A stretch of 64,000 nt of DNA, taken from NCBI RefSeq assembly GCF_014839805.1, contig NC_051126.1:2860609-2924608 (forward strand). The letters run 5' to 3'. Of the stretch, positions 23,046 to 36,600 are shown one piece after another. Under the pieces are notes generated by a model. It was not told the DNA's origin, made no database searches, and was given only the letters and a program-made list of their open reading frames with translations. The position numbers and the translations under genes were made by a program. This stretch comes from Manduca sexta. Taxonomy: Eukaryota > Arthropoda > Insecta > Lepidoptera > Sphingidae. Numbering within the stretch: position 1 is the stretch's first letter; every line of letters starts with the position of its first letter.

Positions 23046-24445
23046 CAATATGAATCTATAATGAGAAATGCCTAGTTCGAGTATTATTTACGTTTTAATA
23101 ACTATAAATCCTTTATTTTAAACGCAATTACTAAATTCTGAAAAGCCTTAACAATAAATATGAATCATAGTAATATTCGTTAAAATTAAAATGTAGAAAT
23201 TAAATAAATACATCTTAATTATTTTTTATGCAGCTAAATATCAAAGAATTTTCATACCTGATGCATCTGAAATGCCACACCGCTGTATGTATCTTCGCTT
23301 GTAAATATAACTTCAAGATATCCAACATTGTTAAGTAAAAATCGGGGGTATAAATATTATTTTAAATATTTCATAGCACCTAAAATTACACTGCATCAAT
23401 TTCCTTCAAATTAAAATATAACCACGCTTGCACACTACTGCTTGACGATCAAATAAAACGGTTTCTTTTTTGTTTTTTTTTTTAGTGAAACTTTTTTAGA
23501 ATCATTGTAATTTGAATCTGGATGAAACGAAAATGCGTCCACGATATTTGAAAAAGGAACAGAGTTCAACCAGCCTGCATGCTACATTTTGCATTCTTTT
23601 ATTTTAAATTTGCGTCCATAGCCAATTATTCTGCCAATGTCTTCCAGTTTCTTGAAATATGCCCAGTTGTTTTTTTATTAAAAAGTCGATGGTCGTAAAT
23701 AGAAAGTTTATTGCACTACATTTGATCCCCTATCAATTTTGTGTACCGTTTAAAGGACCCCCGTCGCTCCCCTTGTTGGCAACCCTCATCTTGCCTCTAA
23801 ATAAGGTCAACGAACTTCGAACATAGTAGAGATTTTTTAAAAAAATACTTCGACCATATCAAAATATTATGCGAAGTCGCAGTTAAAGTAAAAAATATAT
23901 TTGTTTCGTTATTCTGCGAAAATATTTATTTAAAATTTAAAAACTTCGTATAGTAAGGTTGCGAAAGTACAAAAAATTAGATCCAAAAAAATATTCATTA
24001 GTTTTGCAAAATTTTAATATACCAACATCCTTTAAAAAAAGAAAAATGTTTAATTAAGAATACAAAATTTAGGGAACACTAGCTTCCGCTCGCAGCTTCT
24101 CCCGCGTGGATTTCGGACTTCAAAAATGGAGCTGGTTGCGAACGTTCGAGAATGTTCGTTTTACGAAGCTACTCGCTAAGTGATTCGCTACCCTCTAGGT
24201 GCCAAGCAAGCCGCCCGCCTGTGCGTTCGCGACCTTATATATATACAAAAATAATCCTTATAGCATGATTCAGTATTCACGCACGATGGCTTATTATTAG
24301 CGTATTTCATGTATAACTTTAGTGTTTCTATACCGATTTCTATGATTCTTTTTTATGGAATATCTAATAATGTTAACTTTTTAAATTAGGGATGACTGAG
24401 AGTGTTATAAACGTAAGAGTAGGCAAATATAATGAGAAAGCTTCG

Positions 24446-24917
24446 AACTGCTAAGCTATCGGGAGTTACACGTGTTATTGTGAGTCAACCATAAAAGATA
24501 GACATATGCTGTCGTGGGATATTTTTACATAATTTTAAGGAGAACATTTCCGTCATACATGATTTCTGTGTAGCTTTAACCATTAAGGTTGCACACGCGA
24601 TGGAAGCTTAAAAAATTGAGTAACTTCTCCCGTTTTCCCAACATTTCCCTTCACTGCTCTGCTCCTATTAATTGTAGCGTGATGAAAAATATACTATAAC
24701 TAGCACAGGAGTATGACAAATAATTGTACCAAGTTTCGTTAAAATCCGTCGAGTAGTTTTTGTTTCTATAACGGTTATACAGACAGACAGACAGACAAAA
24801 ATTTTACTAATTGCATTTTTGGCATCAGTATCGATCCCTAATCACCCCCTGATAGTTATTTTGGAAATATATTTCATGTACAGAATTGAACTCTCTACAG
24901 ATTTATTATAAGTATAG
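24446..24917 (+). repeat. Twin repeat, copy 1, with (AGAC)4
   Basis: Nearly identical over its whole length to 44,567-45,094, with only about a dozen single-base differences by eye. It contains four AGAC units at 24,781-24,796, where the twin has eighteen. The 3' part carries the lepidopteran repeat sequence aaaatccgtcgagtagtttt. Confidence 0.88.
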
Positions 24918-25924
24918 AAGATAGATAAAGAATTAAAAAAATAACTTAATAATTTTGTTTTTCAGCCAGAAATCTTGAAAATCGAATCCGTTTATCGATT
25001 AAACCACGAACAGCGTTCGATATTAAACACAAACTTAAACAGCGAATACGAATGGAAACTCGATTGATCGCAAGCTGTAAACCAACAGGAGTCGTAAACT
25101 TGTGTTAACAGCTCCCTTGTCTGTTCAAATCGATACTCATTCACGTATGCACGGTTACCGAATAGTTTACGTAAGGGAATTTACGAATGGATTTAACGTA
25201 CGTTGACGGAGGATATAAGCTTGGAGTAAAACGATTCAGAAATACTAAAATATACAGCCATCTGAGGTATGGCATAACGGATATAGGTATAGGTGATACT
25301 TTCATTGCTAAAAAATAAAATCTAAAATTTTGGCGTATATTCTCAATCGATGTCATAATTTTTAAATTTGGTGAATTAGAATAAAACTGGGGTGCTATTA
25401 TAATTTCACACTTGAACAGTGTAGGTAAAAAAAAAACAAGAACATAAAAATATTAAATTTTATTCGTATCTCTATAATTACTTACGCATTAATTAAATTT
25501 AAATATACATCCGTGTACATTCCTCGAATTTAAACATTCACAACTGTTTATATTTCTAGAAATCTAAAGAAGTATACAATAATAACGCATTTTGTCTATT
25601 TTTATCACATTTAAATAAAAATAAATAAATTAAAAAAGTTTTAATTCGTCTCTCTACTCCCTCATGGGTGTAAAGGTAATACCACACTCAGCGAAGCGGT
25701 CTGCAGCGATGCGACGCGACGCAACACGCTTAAATATAATTTACATCGTATGAGACAAACCACAATTTAAGACACAAAGCGGCTGGACGTTTAAATAATG
25801 CACGTAATTCCTAAGTGAGGTTTTACATTAATAGCAATAAACTAAGCTTTTCTCCTGATAGCCATTATCCAAGGGCAACAATAAGACGCATTACATACAG
25901 CAGCTATAATATATTAATATACAT

Positions 25925-26065
25925 TACATCCCGGGATGTATAGCTTTACATATCCGGTTCCAACAGGCCGGCATAATTGTGTCAACTGCCGAGAGTAATC
26001 TCACGTCAATCGACATTCTATTGGCTCCACTCCACACTATCAGGTGCAGAAGGTTCACTTTGCCA
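25925..26065 (+). repeat. Interspersed repeat family RA, 3' part
   Basis: ccggttccaacaggccggca and gtcaatcgacattctattgg match other copies; the first 100 bp of the unit are absent. Confidence 0.7.
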
Positions 26066-27564
26066 TGCTCGTATACATCATATCACACAGCAGGTAATAT
26101 ATATTTCTCTACATTTGATATACGATTGACGCACTTATATATAAATATAATTAATGTATCTCAAGATTATATGATGTTATAGCTTTCGTGTGTGCTCTAA
26201 CGATTTATATGGAAAGATATACAAAAATATATAATGCTATACATTTTTACTTTAAAGCTGCTGTGTGTGACGCCTTCATTTACCATCAGATCTGGCATCA
26301 GGTGTCTACCAATGGCGAAAGGTCTACGTAACAAGATTCCCGCGGGCTTTCTCTATGTAGAATATATATTATATAGTATCTAATTATCATTAGAACGATT
26401 TGCAAACCGCGTTTATGGATATTAGTAGCTATGTTGTGTTGGGTTCCTTGTCGGAGAATATCACCTTTCGCCACTGGTGTCTACGTACAGTCGTAAAAAA
26501 ACAGTCGAATTGAAATCCTCCTTTTTTGAAGTCGGTTAATAACAACTTATCAAGAATTTTTGTCACAAACACCACTACTGTATAAATAACTATGTTACAT
26601 ACTATCATTATAATACCTAAATGTCAGTTTAGAAATCATAGAAATCTTACAAATATTCGTAAAATAGAATACTCCGACCACACTTATCAACTCGCTTCGG
26701 AGCGGATGTTTAGCGGGTGTGAGATTTTTTTAACATTAAAAACTACCCGAGCGAGGTAAATTACATGTTATCATACAAAATCACTTATATACTAAGTAAA
26801 ACTATTGAAACATTTTAAAAATATCAGGTACCTATTCATAAGAATATCGAAACGAACAAAACAGTAAAATAAATGCGAAAGTTTTTTTATATATTAATAT
26901 ATTTTACATATTATTTTGGTATTTTGTTCATGAATGTTGGCGATACTTAACATCATACGCCATCCTTATTCACTGTTGCCAGATGACTTTAACGAATACC
27001 CCAAAAACTAAGTAAATACGCCTGAGAAAATAGACATTTTGGCAAAAATGAAGCAATCAATGAAGAAAGGGTTCCCGGACATGTCTGTTTATATTTAAGC
27101 AAGAAATACACTTTATATTTTTACTATCAATCGAGTAAATTTGTTCAAGCTAAAAGTACCCCAAAACATTTCCTCCAAGGCGAAAAAATTAGGAATAAAC
27201 CCTCCATCTGGCAACTGTGATCCTGTACCATAATAATTTACCCAAGCTAACCCAATGCACTTTGCTTAAATTGTAGAAGCAGATCAGTCTTCACTCTCTA
27301 CAGCATTAATTGGCTCGGGATACCACAATATTACATAAATACGGTTTACTGATTCCTTTCAAGCGAGCATTGAGACTGCCAAACACTCAGCAACAGTCAT
27401 AGAAGTCTTTTCTACTAATTTAGTTGTCATAGGCGATGATGATCATCACAACTCTACCCAAGAATGAAAACTGATTCACTCTTACTTAACTACGATGACT
27501 GGCTTCGAAACCTAAGACCAGGACCTGGTCCTGTCGAGTTAACTCTAGAAATTAGGAACATTTT

Positions 27565-27698
27565 TCATAAATGCGTGGTCTCTCCTTGAGCGAACGATGG
27601 ATAGACGAGATCTAGACCTTTCAGTCTACTTATGAGGAACTCGTCGGCATCCCGAGTCATATCTTTATCGAAGTGAGACCTCCAGCCACCAGCTTCAC
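27565..27698 (-). CDS. Sulfotransferase exon 7 (stop)
   Basis: Residues 303-345, EAGGWRSHFDKDM to GETTHL, with stop TGA at 27,565-27,567. No canonical AATAAA is evident within several hundred bases downstream, so the mRNA end is unplaced. Confidence 0.94.
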
Positions 27699-30600
27699 CT
27701 GAAAAAATTCAAAAAATTGTAAAGTATTTGGATATTCGTTAGAAGTAAACTTAAAAACCGCTATTTAAATGAAATTTTGCACGAACAAGACCATGTCTTT
27801 GTTCAACAAATTGGCTGCTTTTTAACTAGGATGAGACGTATATAGTAAAAAAGGTACTTTCACCAGTCCGTGTTATAAAAACGAATGCTGAAAAACAGTT
27901 AAGTTTAACTCTAAAAAGTTGTTGCAACCTCCATGGACGTAGCTATTTTCTCGGCGGGACTAGTGCCTTGAACTAAATAATAAAATGACGTCTATTGCTT
28001 GCAGATTCAAAAATTCGGTTCGTGTTAAAAATATTGAATTTCTTGTTTGGGTACGACGCCATCCTGTGGTGCGCATGAACCACCCAGTTCCGCCAATATA
28101 CACGCCCAAGGCAACCCGCTATCATAGTCTTGATAAAATGCCTTAAACCATCACAATTAAGATTTACTTCTTTAAGTTTATACAACAATTAGTAACATTA
28201 CGTACCTTTCCGTACAAACTGCACGCCTTCTGTCGTTTGCCCGGTTGTGTTGTTCACATTCTTGTTCTTGCGCAGGCTGTCGAAGCTGAGATGTGAGGCG
28301 AGCTGCTGGATCTGCTCATCGGAATATTCTCTGTGCAGGAACTTGCACACGCGACGGATTTCTTTAGGCAGATCCTGGAGGCAAAATATGTATTGTTTAA
28401 AATATAATAAACCGCGATAAAATCCGATAACTATTCCATTCAACGTCTAACATTCGCGTAATCATATGAAATCATTATGCAATTTATTATCTTTTTTTAA
28501 AGCATTACAGTGACACTAATTGCGGACATAGCTTAGTTGGACTTCAATATGACGTTTACCTTAATCAGATCTTCGTAAAACAAAAAATGCATATTCGGAT
28601 GATGCCTTTGTTTCCAAGCCTCATTCGTGTGGGCCACGATCGGCGTCCAGGGCACTGAAACATACACACCCATATAACCATGGTAGTCCACATAATACTA
28701 AGATAAGGGCCCCATTAACTGCCTTGAACACCACCTCAGAGAAATCGATTAAACATAACTGAACAGAGAACAGATTGGTTGAACCGGCTAAATGAACATG
28801 AAATCTGCCGCAAGATCCTCTTAAGTGAGTTAATTGGACATTTGGACTGTATAATAACCAGATTAAATCAGTCAAACTATTTATAGGTTAATCTTATTTG
28901 ATGAAAACTGGTCCCAATATTGGATATGCGAACTCCTAATACTGATAATTTGTCCCAACATTGAAATTGGATTTCTTACCTCTTGTATGTAAGATAGTTT
29001 ATTTAAAAATATATATTTGATTAGATTTAAGGTCATTCCTTTCAAAAGTGTACTCATTTAAAATTCTGTACGCGTCCGTCCCCGAGGTTTTCATTTTCAA
29101 TGAATCTAATAAATCGTAAGACCTTTGAATTTATTTTATTTGAGCCCCCTTGTGAAATCACGTTGATTGATAATGGAATAAATTAGCGTATTCCTAGCTT
29201 GATTTGGATATACTACGTGCGAAGTATTAACATGCCACGAATTTTAATTTAGTTCATACGAGATTACGGGCATTCAACACTTCTGAGTAAATGCTACTCG
29301 TCACATTATGTATAAGCAGGCCAAATACAAAAGTCACACTCTAATCTATGCTCCCAAATAAGTGGTAATCGAATGAGTACTATCTACATTAGCTGTTTAA
29401 TACGGTAACTATCAAAATGTATTGGAAACTTGTGAAACAGGCTCTAAGTGAGTTAAATATAGTATGAATCATTATAGTATAATTACTTTAGTATACGGAG
29501 AGTTTATACTTTTTTGATAGAAAATTTGTCAGAATAACCATAATTTAAATAAGTAAGATATTGTTTTTATCCTGACTCAAAAAAGTACTTATACCGCTTT
29601 AGTACCTCGCAATTAGTTCCAAAGAAAAGATTAACGGAAGATGTCCCTCGGCGATCGGCATCATTATGCCGGCATTCCTTAGGTACTAGATATACACCGG
29701 CGTCTCAAGTTTCTGTTTCACTATTACAAAGTTCTATGTTATTTTTTACTTACACTTCATAAATGAGATTAAAAATTCATTCATTTTAGTAAAAAATATA
29801 AGACAATAATTCATGGTTTCCCTTTCATTTATCTTTCGGTATTATTCGAAATTTTCACTGAAAAATATTTATTATCATGATAACATGATATATGTAATCA
29901 AATTTGCATATCGCATAGCACAAAACCTTGTAATAGTGAGCCAACAAATTGATAACAAAAGGACTAAACTTCTTATACTTACACAAGTCCCTCTTGAACG
30001 CTTCCCAGAAGTTCCTAAAAGTCCCTCTCATCAGCGACTTGCTGATCATCTTATGAAGGTAGTAGTATGAGACCATCACATCCCTAGGATCTCTGGCAAC
30101 GTAAACCACTCGAGCAGTGCTCAGGAGTTTCGGAGGCAGCATGGACAAAGGCAGATGTGTTTTAATGAATCTAGGCGAAGGCATCTCTGCTATTATTTCC
30201 CAACTGGGATTTCTGACGGCTGCCGTCAACCCTTGGAAGCTGCCCAGGTTCATGAAATTCGCTTTGATCAGCTCGTACGCTATTTCTGGAATCTGGCTTG
30301 TGGTTCTGGAAATATTGAATACTATGCTTCAGTGTTCAAAAATTAAGTTTAATTTGATTGATGTGATGTTAAAGAGGCGATAGTAAATGTTGTAGAAACA
30401 GTACAATCTTCTAATTTATATGCGCATGACGTAAATATCTGAACGGGTTTAAATGCGGGCATTAAACAAAACTCAAGACAAAAATCTTTCAGTCACCTTT
30501 AGGAGTTAAGCAAAAAAGTTTTCTACTATGAATCCAAAAATAATTGAATCTTACTTACTCCAACATGGGAAATCTTTCATAAAGTGGTTTCTCCTTAGCA

Positions 30601-33600
30601 GTGTTGAAGTCAAGGTTGTTTTCTACGAGCCAGACCAGTTCTTGGGTCCAGGTTGTGCCTGAAGACAATAAATTTTAAATTAACAATTGTAATTAGCAGT
30701 AATAGCCCATTGGCGTTAAGAAAGACTACAGAGACGAAAGACCTCAGGATAGTCAGCGTAATTCAGTACCGCTGCTGTCTAACTGATGAATTGGAATCAT
30801 TTAAAAATAACTGGTTTACTATAACGCAGGCTCTTGATTCATGGAAGGATGTTGGGGAGGCCTTTGCCCAATATTGGAACATTGAACAAGAACAATACCA
30901 TCCATTACAAAGATTTTAGACGGTGTATTGTTTATGTCGTGACACTTACCCTCAGGCGAGCGACTTGTACTTCTCATAATTTATGTGGTTAAAAAAATAA
31001 TTGTTTTCATCCATTACTATTATCAAAATCACCTTTAAACAATAGAAGCCATAATAGTAAAGAAGAAAGCGCAGATAGTTTGAGAATCTCTGGTACCTCG
31101 GTCAAAGCGGTTAAAAAATAATTGTTTGCATCCATTACTACAAGCAAAATTATCGATAAATAGTGGAACCCATAATAGAAAAGAAGAATACGCGGATTGT
31201 TTGAGAATCTGTGGTACCCTGGCCTATCCATTCTGTAGACAGATATGTTTACAGCAAAAGGGCCATTTTCGTTAAAGTTAAACTGTTGCTTAACCCGTCG
31301 CGGATAAAATTTATGATCTGGTAATAACAATCGAAGGTTGGATATAATCTTATTACAAAATACAATAACATTACGTTTATTTATCGGTTACTATCTAAAC
31401 TTTATCGACAACTGATATAACCCCATAGCAACAATTCTTTGACTCGTGGATTCAATTCGTCAAAAAGAAAGTTCTAATTTGTATTATTGACTCCGTTTAT
31501 TAGTTTCTAGTAGCGTTTTTTGTTCTTTTATCGAATTGATTATTTCGTTTATCTAAATATTCATTGTTTACTATATCTATATGAGGCTAATGCGTAGACC
31601 AATCTTTCGATATCGGATACAATCGTCGGATATGAAATGAAATAATTTATTTGAACTTGTAAAATATTATACATTATTTAGATTCCAATTTTAACTCTAC
31701 CGCCAGTTCGGAAAGCAGTACTAACCAGAGAAGGACGGGCAAGAAACTCTAGTGTTGCTCTTTTTAAAATCAAAATCAATGTATAATAGGATGTAGGAGA
31801 ATACAGCGTAAGTGACACTGAGACGAGAGACATCAAAAGAGAAAACAAAAATATGTACAGGAATGACAAATCCGAGCGATAGAGTGCTATAAGCTATACT
31901 TTATTCCCGGGAAAACATAAAGCGAGATTTTTATCACGAAAACGTTTTCACGCAATGGGATCCGCAACCTCTATATGATAAAAAATAATGTTTAATTTTA
32001 ATTACATTTTAACACAACATATCAATGAATTTACGTTGTGGCCCAAGGCAGTAAGATGTCTAGCAGCCCGTACAAACGAAATTGAATACAGCTGGCCTTT
32101 GACAAATCCCTTTCCCAGTACAAACCTATAGTAAACCCTAGATCAGTGCGAGCACTAAATGTATCGCTTAGACACGGAGCCGTGCTCGCGAATAGTTTCC
32201 AAAGCTCAACGCAAAAGTTTGATACAACAATTGTCGGCTATTGGCGATATAATATACTGAGTAAATATTTATAAAACAACATTTAAAAAGGCTTGTAAGA
32301 AGTAGTCTAATCTTACGATACCATAACTTAACTATAACACCTATGTACTTTTAATTATTGCCTACGTTATTCTTACTAATGTATAAAGCTCAAGAGTTTA
32401 CTTGTTTGTTTGTACGCGCTAATCTCAGGAACTACTTGTTCGAATTGGCAAATTCTTTTAGTGTAAAGTGTGCTAAGTAAACAGTAAAGTTATGGAACAA
32501 TAATGTATGAGAATCTTTGGGTCTTTGTTCGAGGTAAACACAGAGACCATTGTACAGATTTGGATGAAAATTGGCACACATATTGACCATGTCCTAGATT
32601 ACTATATAATCTCTTTTATCTCGGTTATTTGCTGGAGTAAATATGAGCATTTTAATTTAGTTTGTTAAACTGATTCCGTCGGCTTCGTACAAATAGCGCT
32701 ACGCGTAACTATAGTTTTAGGGACTTTTGTAGAGAGAAAGGCGGTTTTACGCAAAGGAAGCCGCAAGCAAAACCTAATAGATGTTATAAATTAATAAGCA
32801 AACCTCACTTAACCCAATACAGACTTTGAGTTACAAAGCATTGCCTGTCATAGAAACCGTCACCCACACATAGATGCAAAATCTCACAATTTCTAGTAAT
32901 CACATAGGTTACAATTTCTTTCAAACAGAAGAGGGAATGACCGAAATAAAAGAAAAAAAGCAGACTCATTCGTCCGAGTAGAACTTGTTAATCAGTCCAA
33001 ATTTGTCTAAATACATTCTAGATTACCGCGATGTATAATCTCTCACCAGGCGTCACAATTATGTCGCCAGACGTTTACCATCACGCGCAGCTCAACGTCG
33101 GCTCATAAGGCACGGTGAACCCTAATAACTGCTGAATCACCCCCACGAACGACGAACTACGGTACTCTACAACTCTACAGTAGCATCCAGGTTATGGATA
33201 AGTTACATAGGCCAAATACCTAATAAAATCAGTCTTCACACCGAATGCGCGCCAATGCTCCAGTTGACGCGGCCCTAGACTCATTAACATATTTGTGTGT
33301 ATACCTTATGGACTATGGTAGCCAATACACATTGACTCCTATTAGGTCTCGCGAACATTTCCTGGCCTTCTCCCCTTATCCATTATGAGGATACATTCTC
33401 CTTCTCCCACGCTTCCCTTCCCCAGATATCCCCTCAACTTCCCTCCAGGAATACAGTCGGTAAGCCTGAGGATTCCAGATCCCATTGGCTTATCTTAGTG
33501 TTGAATGCGGGATTCGATACAAAAAAATATACATATTCGGTACCCTCTCCATATCTTACCCAATGCTTTCCTTTCTTTTTTTAATGCTTTCCTATAAGCC

Positions 33601-36600
33601 GGAAGCCAATATTTCGTGTATGAAGTCGGCCGGATGCCTACACTATCGGGCCTTGATAGTATATCGCCTTCATCTAGATGATACGCAAATGCGCTGTAAC
33701 AGTTATCTCACTAATCTGTACTAAATATTACTTGACTTTTACGTAATAGAATGTATGTTTTGCGTCATATTATACTTGTATAATGAGCAGAAAGCCCACT
33801 CTACACCTAATAATGTGCATGAACTTTTTTACGGGTTAAATAAAATAGGAAAACATCACAATAACTAATTCCCGAACTTTACTGTTCTTTGATTATTTTT
33901 ACTAATAAATTACATATTTTTACTAATGAATATTCCCGTAAATATTACATTATACCCATCGCAAGAAGACAAACTGTCAGTCTACACGATGATATTAAAA
34001 TTCATCTATAAAAACGCGCCCTACTCTTTTCTCCAATCGCTTACTGTGTGTGTGAGCAGCATACGTGCACACGCACACTACGATGGATAGCGTCGAGACT
34101 GAGGCTTGCATCAGTCCCCACACCCCGCGACAACCCGCTACACCCCCGCTCAAAAAGTGGTAGCGCGCGTCTTCGCGAATGAAATCACCTAAATGGTTAA
34201 TTTTGCATATAGCTACAATTTTTTCTCTCAGTATATGTAGGCGTTTTAATAATAAAAAGAATCACCTCTTCTCCAATAAGATTCTATAACTACTTTAATT
34301 TAATTTATATATAAATTAATTTAAGTAAGAAATTATTATACTCATATTATTATTTTTTTAGATCTTAACAGGAAATAGCAAATTCTTGCTATTTTACTTT
34401 AGTAGCTAATTATTCATAGATTTCAGTTGTTATTATTATTGTTATTTGTTTTCTTTTCTTTTTGTAACCTTGAGCCTTCGAATTAGAGTCTGACAAATTT
34501 AAATAAGTACTGTTACAGGTTTGCGTAGGATACGCGGTACTATTAAAACACTGGCCTGGTTGGCATAGACTAAACTTTACTTTTATATAGGCAATAGACA
34601 AATAAATCAATCTGTGTACGCACGACTAGATCGCGACACTAACATATTTTGATACAACAAACAGATTCAAGTTCTAAGCTTAGTGCGCATCCTAGCAGCC
34701 CCTGATCTTGAATTTTTTCAAGGCGTGGCAAAAGCTGGAAAATGCCGCCCCCACCCTATATTTTTACCTTTGTCATCTTCATCATAATTTTGCGCCCCAC
34801 GGGAAATAATTTGAGTATTGAATGTGCTGTACGTCTCAGTAGTCAAAGTTGCTACTGATAAGTTATGTATTCGTCTGCCAAGTTTGAATTTGCCGCCCGG
34901 GCATGAGCCCCGGCTAGCCTTAGATCCGGGGCTACATCCTAGCTCATAGTAATAACCCATTTTAAGTAAGTGATAGAATTGTAAATAAATAAACTCACCA
35001 GATCTTGGAAAGGTGATGACCCACACATCATCAGGCCTGACCTCCATGTTATAGATGAACTCGGCGTGTTTGCGGAACGCGCCCGGCATCACATACTCTT
35101 TCTCGCCACATTTAACAAACTTCCTTGTGTATCCTGGAATAAGAAACAGGTTAGTTCGAAATGGGCAATATGATATCTCTGGTTGATTAAGACAGAACCA
35201 TTGACGTATATTCTATAGACACGAACGTCCATATAAATTATTAGTTCAACATCTGAACAAAGCGTCACTGTTATAACCTATTTATTCACTTGAATCAAAT
35301 CATTTTACTTATTTCCCCAATATTTTTTATTCACATCCAGATTTGCACTTAGACTCGCGTTTTTATATTATGAGCGCCACTCCGTACACAACCACAAGCA
35401 TCAATATTGCTACTATACCAAAATCAGTTTTAATGGATGACAATTTAATTCAGTTGAACACAGTGAACGTTCTAACGCCAAATCTAGTAAGTAGTACATA
35501 TATATCGATGGGTAGAATTGTTAACAATCTTCTCACGTATTTTAAAAAGTTTGTCCCACTTTATGACGCCAAACAAAGTAGATCCCGGACAAACTTCTAG
35601 ACCACACATAGTATAAAAAGATTACTTTCCACTTGGCTTATCAAATATTGCCTAATCGATTTAATCACAAAACATTTGAAATTAGGTTAAAATATTTACA
35701 ATGGCTTATCAATGCCATCATAAAACAATAAATAAAATAAATATTTCTCATATCAAATATTACGAACAATTATACAAAACCTTGTTCAGCATTTCAAACC
35801 CTAATACTAATATATTAAATAAGGTTTTGTGCAAAATTTAAGGATTTTTCGTTGTTTACGAGTTAGATTTATAATTCTTTAATAATATGTCAAATTAATT
35901 TATTATTTAATTTAACTGGCATTGCATACCTGTTAAATAATAAAACAGGTATTTGCTTGATAAAAATCAAAAACAACGTTTCGGTTTTTATTGTTTGTAG
36001 ATAATGATATTATTAAAGATCGTATCCGCATCAATAAACAGCTTTCTTGCTTGAATTCTGTTTGTGACTCATGTTACTAAGGCCAAATTAGGTGACGTAT
36101 TTTACTTGTGTCGAATAATCGATTGCAACTAAAAAGTGTATCAAAACATTTCCTTTAGCGTACCTAACAAAGACCTATTATAAATAAACTTTACAATAAA
36201 TGTTTTAACTTTATAATAATGTATCAGAATTAGCTAAATACTCTTTACGGTGACATAAAAGAAAATTGTGTATATAATACCATATACAGATAGGTTTTTT
36301 GCATTTACTGAAAAATCGGTTAAGGGAGATTTATTATAAGTCCTTTTGTAATGACACTCATCTTGATATGACTTGATATACATACAGGATAATTTTGAAA
36401 TTGCGTTAATAAATGAAACCAGATACTCGCCTTTACTTCTACAAACATTGTGCCTAAAAATATTTATGTATAACGAATATGTCCACAAAAAAAAACCAAT
36501 ATTCATTTTCAGATTTTTTGATTATTTCGTACCTATTTTTCTGCAAATATGGCGTGTGAGAGAGTGTATATCTAAATGTAATAATTCTCTTAAATAAATA

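Larger units (their letters stand above)
16597..27564. other. Intergenic region between Hibadh and the sulfotransferase
   Basis: About 11 kb with no supportable exon. Identified content is repeats at 17,851-18,025, 18,598-18,860, 19,065-19,215, 19,738-19,940, 20,540-20,815, 21,631-21,775, 22,745-23,045, 24,446-24,917, 25,925-26,065 and 26,385-26,480. The Hibadh promoter should lie just above 16,600, but no core motif stands out. The remaining AT-rich stretches hold nothing I can name. Confidence 0.6.
27699..30558 (-). other. Sulfotransferase introns 3 to 6
   Basis: Intron 6 (27,699-28,205) has no recognisable content. Intron 5 (28,375-28,559) contains a scrap of Penelope-like tail (about 28,400-28,470). 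Intron 4 (28,655-29,982) holds only a degraded RA fragment near 29,640-29,710. Intron 3 (30,306-30,558) shows nothing. Confidence 0.65.
30659..34998 (-). other. Sulfotransferase intron 2 (4.3 kb)
   Basis: Contains a two-unit tandem duplication (30,987-31,230), a lepidopteran repeat with ccgccagttcggaaagcagt (31,630-31,770), a minus-oriented RM element (about 32,365-32,775) and an RF copy (33,240-33,490). 33,500-34,990 shows nothing recognisable. Confidence 0.6.

Noticed and set aside
29813..30383. Plus-strand open frames near 30 kb
   Set aside because: Antisense of sulfotransferase exon 4, whose minus-strand frame carries the catalytic motifs.
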